DNA of 64,000 nt from Nocardioides marmorisolisilvae (GTDB lineage Bacteria; Actinomycetota; Actinomycetes; Propionibacteriales; Nocardioidaceae). The translations under genes were made by a program, and so were the position numbers. The stretch covers positions 496,001 through 560,000 of the forward strand of contig NZ_RJSG01000002.1 in the NCBI RefSeq assembly GCF_003725775.1, in the 5' to 3' direction. Positions within the stretch are counted from its first letter, which is position 1. Every line of letters starts with the position of its first letter. Under the pieces are notes generated by a model. The model saw only the letters and a program-made list of their open reading frames with translations. It was not told where the DNA came from and ran no database searches. This document shows positions 59,315 to 64,000 of the stretch, one piece after another.

Positions 59315-60523
59315 ATGGCGTATTACAGATCCGTCGGCGAGGTGCCGAAGACGCGTCACACCGCCTTCCGTGACGACCACGGCAATCTTCGTTACGAGGA
59401 GCTGATGGGAGAAGAGGGGTTCTCCTCGGACTCCTCGCTGCTCTACCACTCGGGAGTGCCGTCGGCGATCACCGGCAGCGAGGTGTGGGAGCTGGGCGAC
59501 CTCGGCACCACGCCCAACCATCCGCTCAAGCCGCGACACCTCCGGCTGCACGAGCTGCTCGACAACGCGCCGGCCGACAGCAACGCCGTGGAGCACCGGC
59601 GGCTGATCCTCGGCAACGGCGACGTCCGGATCTCCTACGGCCTGGCGCTGGTCGACTCGCCGCTGTACCGCAACGCCGTCGGCGACGAGTGCGTGTACGT
59701 CGAGAGCGGGTCCGGCACGGTCGAGACGGTCTTCGGCGCGCTGACCTACCGGACCGGGGACTACGTGATCCTGCCGCGGGCCACCACCCACCGCTGGCTG
59801 CCGGCCGAACCGAGCCGGCTGTATGCGATCGAGGGCAACAGCCACATCGGGCCTCCGAAGCGCTACCTGTCCCGCTACGGCCAGCTGCTCGAGCACGCGC
59901 CGTACTGCGAGCGCGACCTGCACGGCCCCCACTCGCTGGTTGAGCTTGTCGAAACCCACGCCGAGGGCGAGGACGTCCCGGTCCTGGTCAAGCACCGCGG
60001 CAACGGGCCGAGCGGCCTGGTCGGCACCCGCCTCACCTACGCGACGCACCCGTTCGACGTGGTCGGCTGGGACGGCTGCCTCTACCCGTACACGTTCAAC
60101 GTCGAGGACTACATGCCGATCACCGGCAAGGTGCACCAGCCGCCGCCGGTGCACCAGGTCTTCGAGGGCTGGAACTTCGTGGTCTGCAACTTCCTACCGC
60201 GCAAGGTCGACTACCACCCGCAGTCGATCCCGGTGCCGTACTACCACTCCAACGTCGACTCCGACGAGGTGATGTTCTACGTCGCCGGCGACTACGAGGC
60301 CCGCAAGGGCAGCGGCATCGGCCTCGGCTCGATCTCGCTGCACCCCGGTGGCTACGCCCACGGACCGCAGCCGTCGGCCATCGAGGCGTCCATCGGCGTG
60401 GAGTACTTCGACGAGTCCGCGGTGATGGTGGACACCTTCCGCCCGCTCGAGCTCGGTGAGGGCGGCCTGGCGGTCGAGGATCCCGCCTACGCGTGGACGT
60501 GGGCGGGTCGTTCCCTCGGGTAG
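59315..60523 (+). CDS. hmgA: Homogentisate 1,2-dioxygenase
   Basis: 402 aa. Ring-cleaves homogentisate to maleylacetoacetate with Fe(II). Cupin core with HQVFEGWNFVVCNFLPRKVDYHPQSIPVPYYHSNVDSDEVMFYV containing the iron-binding His/Glu set, and ISLHPGGYAHGPQPSAIEAS near the end. Substrate made by HppD, product consumed by FahA. Residues about 208-216 (SLVELVETH) are encoded by an inverted copy of the interspersed repeat, in frame. The 3' end is followed within 4 nt by the cobalamin riboswitch. Confidence 0.95.
   Translation: MAYYRSVGEVPKTRHTAFRDDHGNLRYEELMGEEGFSSDSSLLYHSGVPSAITGSEVWELGDLGTTPNHPLKPRHLRLHELLDNAPADSNAVEHRRLILGNGDVRISYGLALVDSPLYRNAVGDECVYVESGSGTVETVFGALTYRTGDYVILPRATTHRWLPAEPSRLYAIEGNSHIGPPKRYLSRYGQLLEHAPYCERDLHGPHSLVELVETHAEGEDVPVLVKHRGNGPSGLVGTRLTYATHPFDVVGWDGCLYPYTFNVEDYMPITGKVHQPPPVHQVFEGWNFVVCNFLPRKVDYHPQSIPVPYYHSNVDSDEVMFYVAGDYEARKGSGIGLGSISLHPGGYAHGPQPSAIEASIGVEYFDESAVMVDTFRPLELGEGGLAVEDPAYAWTWAGRSLG
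59936..59956 (-). repeat. Short interspersed repeat, copy 3 (inside hmgA)
   Basis: Inverted copy of the core (CTGGTTGAGCTTGTCGAAACC, split here as CTGGTTGAGC and TTGTCGAAACC). Read in the hmgA frame as LVELVET with no frameshift. Confidence 0.82.
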
Positions 60524-60526
60524 ATT

Positions 60527-60636
60527 GAACCGCTAGGGCCTTCAGGGGAAGCCGGTGCGAATCCGGCGCTGACCCGCAACCGTAGGTCGTCCGTCCCGGG
60601 ACTGACGACGAGCCGGAACACCTGATGCGCCGGTTC
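60527..60636 (+). promoter_or_regulatory. Cobalamin riboswitch
   Basis: Closing helix GAACCG (60527-60532) with CGGTTC (60631-60636). Core includes AAGCCGGTGCGAATCCGG, then GCTGACCCGCAACCGTA, a GTCGTC...GACGAC hairpin, and the B12-box part GAGCCGGAACACCTG. All conserved elements of the class are in order. It ends 28 nt before the DUF4430 gene and probably lowers expression of the uptake operon when B12 is plentiful. It begins immediately after hmgA stops, so it must be read from a promoter inside or upstream of hmgA's end. Confidence 0.87.
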
Positions 60637-60663
60637 CATCCGTCGAGGTCTGCGGAGACTTTC

Positions 60664-61479
60664 ATGCTGCACCGCTCGTTCGCTGTTCTGCTGCTGGCCG
60701 CAGCCGCTCTGGTGCTCCCTGCGCCGGCGCAGGCCGCCGCCTGCTCAGGGTCGTCCGGCGTGACGGTGCTGGTGCAGTTCCCCGACCACACCGAGGTCGG
60801 GTGCGCCGCGGGAGATCCGGTGTCCGGCTACCAGGCACTGAGCAAGGCCGGCTTCAGCCTGACCTTCGCCACCGGCAACGGCACCGGAGCCATCTGCTCG
60901 ATCAACAGCTACCCCGACCACGCTTGCCCGTCGATGCCGCCGCAGAGCGCGTACTGGGCGTACTTCCACGCCAAGCCCGGTGGCTCCTGGTCCTACAGCA
61001 GTACCGGCGGTGGCAGCTACAACCCGAAGCCCGGCACCGTCGAAGGCTGGCGGTTCGGCGGTGGGTCCGCTCCGACGTCCGCGCCGCCGGGAACCGCGAG
61101 CACGCCGACCCCCAAGCCGACCTCGACGCCCAGCCGTCCGGTCAGCCACCCGACGTCCGGGGCCTCGAACCCGGTGGTCAAGCCGGACTCCACCGGCCAC
61201 GCCAGCAGCGGCAGCACGCCGACCGCACCGGATGCCACCGCGTCGACCTCGGGCAGGCCGACGGACCCGGAGGCGACCGCCACGGGCGGGCCGACGGCTC
61301 AGGCGACCGACGACGTGGCAGCCCCGGACCAGGCGACGGACGCTGCGGACTCGGTGGAGAACAAGGCCGTGCGCGACGGCGGTTCGGGGGGCAACCGCTC
61401 CTGGGTCTGGGGCGTCGTCCTCGTCGTGCTGCTCGGAGGAGCGGCAGCCGCCAAGTCCGTCAGCAGGCGCAAGGCCTGA
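60664..61479 (+). CDS. DUF4430 (transcobalamin-like C-terminal domain) surface protein
   Basis: 271 aa. Signal peptide (LHRSFAVLLLAAAALVLPAPAQAAA). Mature domain of about 110 residues with VTVLVQFPDHTEVGC, GYQALSKAGFSLTFATGNG, YPDHACPSMPPQSAYWAYFHAKPGGSWSYSSTGGGSY and VEGWRFGGG: the DUF4430 fold, which resembles the beta domain of animal intrinsic factor. A Pro/Thr/Ser-rich linker, a C-terminal helix (SWVWGVVLVVLLGGAAAA) and a basic tail anchor it. Under a cobalamin riboswitch with an ECF transporter, it is probably a B12-binding or donor protein at the cell surface. The GGAG site sits 8 nt before the ATG. Confidence 0.86.
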   Translation: MLHRSFAVLLLAAAALVLPAPAQAAACSGSSGVTVLVQFPDHTEVGCAAGDPVSGYQALSKAGFSLTFATGNGTGAICSINSYPDHACPSMPPQSAYWAYFHAKPGGSWSYSSTGGGSYNPKPGTVEGWRFGGGSAPTSAPPGTASTPTPKPTSTPSRPVSHPTSGASNPVVKPDSTGHASSGSTPTAPDATASTSGRPTDPEATATGGPTAQATDDVAAPDQATDAADSVENKAVRDGGSGGNRSWVWGVVLVVLLGGAAAAKSVSRRKA

Positions 61480-62606
61480 TGAACGCCCAGCTGCCGCGCG
61501 CGCTGCACCCGCTCGCCTGGTGGGGCTGGGCGATCGGGCTCGCCGTGGCGGCAAGCATGACCACGAATCCGCTGCTCCTGGCGCTGATCCTCGGTGTCGT
61601 CACCCTGGTCGTGGCGGCCCGACGGTCCGACTCGCCCTGGGCCCGCGCGTTCCGGATCTACGTCGGGCTCGGCATCGTGATCGTGCTCTTCCGGGTGGTG
61701 CTGCACGTGCTGGTCGGGTTCAAGTGGGGCGACCACAAGCTCTTCGACCTGCCGACCGTGGGACTGCCGGACTGGGCCGCCGGCATCAACGTGCTCGGTC
61801 CGGTCTACCTCGAGGGCTGGCTCGCCGCCGTCCTCGAGGGCGTCAAGCTCGCGACCCTGGTGATCGCGATCGGTGGCGCGAACGCCCTGGCCAACCCGAA
61901 GCGGTTGCTGCGGTCGATGCCGAACGCGCTGCACGAGGTCGGCACGGCCGTGGTCGTCTCCGTCAGCGTCGCGCCCCAGCTCGCCGAGAGCGTGCAGCGG
62001 GTCTACCGGGCGCGGTTGCTGCGCGGCGAGTCCGGCCTCGGTCTGCGCGCGCTGTCGCAGGTCGCGCTGCCGGTGCTCCAGGACACCTTGGACCGCTCGC
62101 TGATGCTGGCCGCCGCGATGGAGTCCCGCGGGTACGGCAGCAGGCGCGAGGCCGACGGAACCCGTCGGTTGCTCACCGGGACGCTGACGCTCGGGGGGCT
62201 GCTCGCGCTGGCGTTCGGGATGTACGGCGTCCTCGACTCCGAGCACACCACCGGCCACTGGGGCGTTCCGCTGCTGGTGCTCGGCTTGTTGTCCTCAGCC
62301 GGGGGACTGGCCCTGGGCGGCCGCGAGGTCCGGGTGACCAGCTACCGGTCCGACCCGTGGCGGCTGCCGGAGACCCTCACCGTGCTGTCCGGAGTGGTGA
62401 CGGCTACGGCGATGGGGATCAGCCGCAACGTCGACAGCCACCAGCTGGTGATGCCGTTGCAGCCGATCGCGGCGCCGACGCTTCCGTTGCTCGCGACCGT
62501 GGGGATCCTGATCGCGGCTCTGCCCGCCTTCGTCACCCCGCCGACGCCGAGCAGCCACCGAGCCGCCGCCCCGGTACGCCGCGAGCTCGAGGAGGTGGCC
62601 GGATGA
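61479..62606 (+). CDS. ecfT: ECF transporter transmembrane protein EcfT
   Basis: 375 aa, TGATG overlap with the previous gene. Several helices, with the coupling region RVYRARLLRGESGLGL and AMESRGYGSRR carrying the ARG-type signature that contacts the ATPases. ATP-driven toppling couples it to a substrate-specific S component. Long for EcfT: about 100 extra C-terminal residues form further hydrophobic segments (LETLTVLSG..., PIAAPTLPLLATVGILIAALPAF). These might be part of an S-like function, but this is a guess. No S component is in the window. Confidence 0.9.
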   Translation: MNAQLPRALHPLAWWGWAIGLAVAASMTTNPLLLALILGVVTLVVAARRSDSPWARAFRIYVGLGIVIVLFRVVLHVLVGFKWGDHKLFDLPTVGLPDWAAGINVLGPVYLEGWLAAVLEGVKLATLVIAIGGANALANPKRLLRSMPNALHEVGTAVVVSVSVAPQLAESVQRVYRARLLRGESGLGLRALSQVALPVLQDTLDRSLMLAAAMESRGYGSRREADGTRRLLTGTLTLGGLLALAFGMYGVLDSEHTTGHWGVPLLVLGLLSSAGGLALGGREVRVTSYRSDPWRLPETLTVLSGVVTATAMGISRNVDSHQLVMPLQPIAAPTLPLLATVGILIAALPAFVTPPTPSSHRAAAPVRRELEEVAG

Positions 62607-64000
62607 CCGCGATCGAGCTGCGCGACGTCTCGGTGACCTACGCCGACGCTGTCGAGCCGGTGCTGCGCGAGGTGGACCTGTCGATCTCCGAGGGAGAGCT
62701 CGTGCTGGTCGTGGGCCGCACCGGCTCGGGCAAGAGCACCCTGCTCGGCCTGCTCAACGGACTGGTCCCGTACTCGACCGGCGGAACCGTCACCGGCACC
62801 GTCACCGTCCACGGTCGCGAGACCAGCGCGCACCGGCCGCGCGACCTGGCCGACCTCGTCGGGGTCGTCGGCCAGGACCCGCTGGCCGGGTTCGTCACCG
62901 ACACGGTCGAGGAGGAGCTCGCCTACGGGATGGAGCAGCTCGGCCTGCCGCCCGAGGTGATGCGCAAGCGGGTCGAGGAGACGCTCGACCTTCTCGGCAT
63001 CGCCGAGCTCCGCGACGCCCCGCTGGCCGACCTGTCCGGCGGCCAGCAGCAGCGGGTCGCGATCGGCGCCGTGCTGACCGCGCACCCGAAGGTGCTGGTG
63101 CTCGACGAGCCGACCTCGGCCCTGGACCCGACCGGCGCCGAGGAGGTGCTGGCCGCGATCACCCGCCTGGTTCACGACCTCGGCATCACCGTGGTGGTCG
63201 CCGAGCACCGCGTCGAGCGGGTCCTCGCCTACGCCGACCGCGTCGTGCACGTCGTCGACGGAGCCGTCGAGTCGGGAGAGCCCGCTGCGGTGATGCGCAC
63301 CGCGACGGTGGCGCCACCGGTCGTCGAGCTCGGCCGCTGGGCCGACTGGTCGCCGCTGCCGTTGTCGGTGCGGGACGCCCGGCGGTTGGCGGGGGACCTC
63401 CAGTCCTCGGTGGTTGAGGTGCAGGCGCCCCAGCGCCTGCCTCGAAACCCGATCGTTCTGTCCGCTCGCTCCGTCTCGGTCCGGCACGGTGACCTGGTCG
63501 CCGTGCGAGAGGTCGACCTGGACCTGTACGCCGGCGAGGTGGTGGCGCTGATGGGCCGCAACGGTGCCGGCAAGTCCAGCCTGCTCTGGGCGCTGCAGGG
63601 CTCGGGCCGACGCTCGGGCGGCTCGGTGACCCTCGGTGGTGGCGACGACGCTGTGGACCCTGGCGACCTCGCGCCGGCGGTGCGCCGTACCCGGGTCGGG
63701 CTGGTGCCTCAGACCCCGACCGACCTGCTCTACCTGTCGACCGTGGGGGCCGAGTGCGCCCAGGCCGACACGGAGACCCGGTCCGCTCCCGGAACCTGCC
63801 GCGAGCTGCTGGACCGGATCCTGCCCGACATCGATCCGGCCACCCATCCGCGCGACCTGTCCGAGGGACAGCGCCTCGGACTGGTGCTCGCGGTGCAGCT
63901 CACCGCGCGCCCGGACGTGCTGATGCTCGACGAGCCGACCCGCGGTCTGGACTACCAGGGCAAGGCAGCGCTCGCCGAGGTGCTCCGCGGGCTCGCGGAC
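62603..64000 (+). CDS. ecfA: ECF ABC ATPase, two-domain fusion (3' end outside window)
   Basis: At least 466 aa, frame open to the last base. Domain 1 has Walker [47 protein letters not shown] linker (about 235-285) follows, encoding VVEVQAPQRLPRNP, which comes from a repeat hairpin at 63411-63450. Domain 2 has Walker A GRNGAGKSS, LSEGQRLGLVLAV, VLMLDEPTRGLD. This is an EcfA-EcfA' fusion powering vitamin uptake with EcfT. ATGA overlap with ecfT. Confidence 0.92.
   Translation, partial: MTAIELRDVSVTYADAVEPVLREVDLSISEGELVLVVGRTGSGKSTLLGLLNGLVPYSTGGTVTGTVTVHGRETSAHRPRDLADLVGVVGQDPLAGFVTDTVEEELAYGMEQLGLPPEVMRKRVEETLDLLGIAELRDAPLADLSGGQQQRVAIGAVLTAHPKVLVLDEPTSALDPTGAEEVLAAITRLVHDLGITVVVAEHRVERVLAYADRVVHVVDGAVESGEPAAVMRTATVAPPVVELGRWADWSPLPLSVRDARRLAGDLQSSVVEVQAPQRLPRNPIVLSARSVSVRHGDLVAVREVDLDLYAGEVVALMGRNGAGKSSLLWALQGSGRRSGGSVTLGGGDDAVDPGDLAPAVRRTRVGLVPQTPTDLLYLSTVGAECAQADTETRSAPGTCRELLDRILPDIDPATHPRDLSEGQRLGLVLAVQLTARPDVLMLDEPTRGLDYQGKAALAEVLRGLAD
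63411..63450 (+). repeat. Hairpin relative of the interspersed repeat (inside ecfA linker)
   Basis: TGGTTGAGG, then GCAGGCGC and its inverse GCGCCTGC, then CTCGAAACCC. Ends match the family termini GGTTGAG and TCGAAACC, with a palindromic insert. Read without frameshift as VVEVQAPQRLPRN in the interdomain linker. Confidence 0.6.

Noticed and set aside
60527-60636. Riboswitch being a transcription attenuator of hmgA
   Set aside because: It begins after the hmgA stop; the only genes it can control in cis are the DUF4430/ECF genes downstream.

Overview
The window is chromosomal DNA from a high-GC actinomycete. Gene content (split LigD plus Ku, FtsEX, mycobacterial-type 180-kDa glutamate dehydrogenase, ECF vitamin transporter, GTG/TTG starts, pervasive ATGA/GTGA/TGATG stop-start overlaps) and the tmRNA tag ending FALAA fit Nocardioidaceae, most likely Nocardioides or a close relative; the genus is inferred from general resemblance, not from a search. 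No prophage, insertion sequence, CRISPR array or tRNA was seen. No gap between genes exceeds 300 bp.

Layout. 0-9.5 kb: tail of an HNH endonuclease, NAD-glutamate dehydrogenase, amidase, an SDR, then (minus strand) a secreted wall-anchored-type protein with its sortase. 9.6-18.3 kb: Ku, a five-gene MacAB-like efflux operon with two adaptors and a lipoprotein, then ATP-dependent DNA ligase and NHEJ polymerase, so the end-joining genes bracket the efflux operon. 18.4-21.6 kb: a fatty-acid-dioxygenase-like heme protein translationally coupled to an atypical cytochrome P450. 21.5-28.1 kb (minus): five coupled genes (two paralogous GT-C-like membrane proteins, a GT2, a methyltransferase, a flippase-like protein), probably surface glycan or glycolipid assembly, divergent from a 650-aa secreted protein. 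30.4-38.4 kb: prfB, ftsE, ftsX, M23 peptidase, smpB, an amidohydrolase, a secreted snapalysin/matrixin-like protease, and ssrA with a clear terminator.

38.4-50.5 kb: mixed housekeeping genes: SDR, DJ-1/PfpI protein, metallo-hydrolase, ArsR/SRPBCC pair divergent from a BenE transporter across an ArsR palindrome, HIT, PAP2, FabG, DUF3048 lipoprotein, TetR, YqgE/AlgH protein, DUF3039 and a DEAD/DEAH helicase. 50.4-60.5 kb: tyrosine/homogentisate catabolism in two parts: an Lrp-type regulator divergent from 4-hydroxyphenylpyruvate dioxygenase, and fumarylacetoacetase plus an unassigned 287-aa protein divergent from homogentisate dioxygenase. Between them lie a TetR/DUF4873/AurF-type diiron oxygenase unit with a perfect operator and a polar amino-acid ABC transporter. 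60.5-64 kb: a cobalamin riboswitch leads a DUF4430 surface protein, EcfT and a double-domain EcfA that runs off the window: a B12 uptake operon.

Most notable: (i) the coupled dioxygenase-P450 pair, with a DxxR in place of the ExxR motif; (ii) a family of short interspersed repeats (core GGTTTCGACAAGCTCAACCA and relatives) that sit in or at the start of several ORFs without breaking frame; (iii) a sortase lacking the expected arginine beside a substrate lacking LPxTG; (iv) the unassigned gene in the homogentisate cluster; (v) four convergent gene pairs sharing one CTAG as both stop codons.
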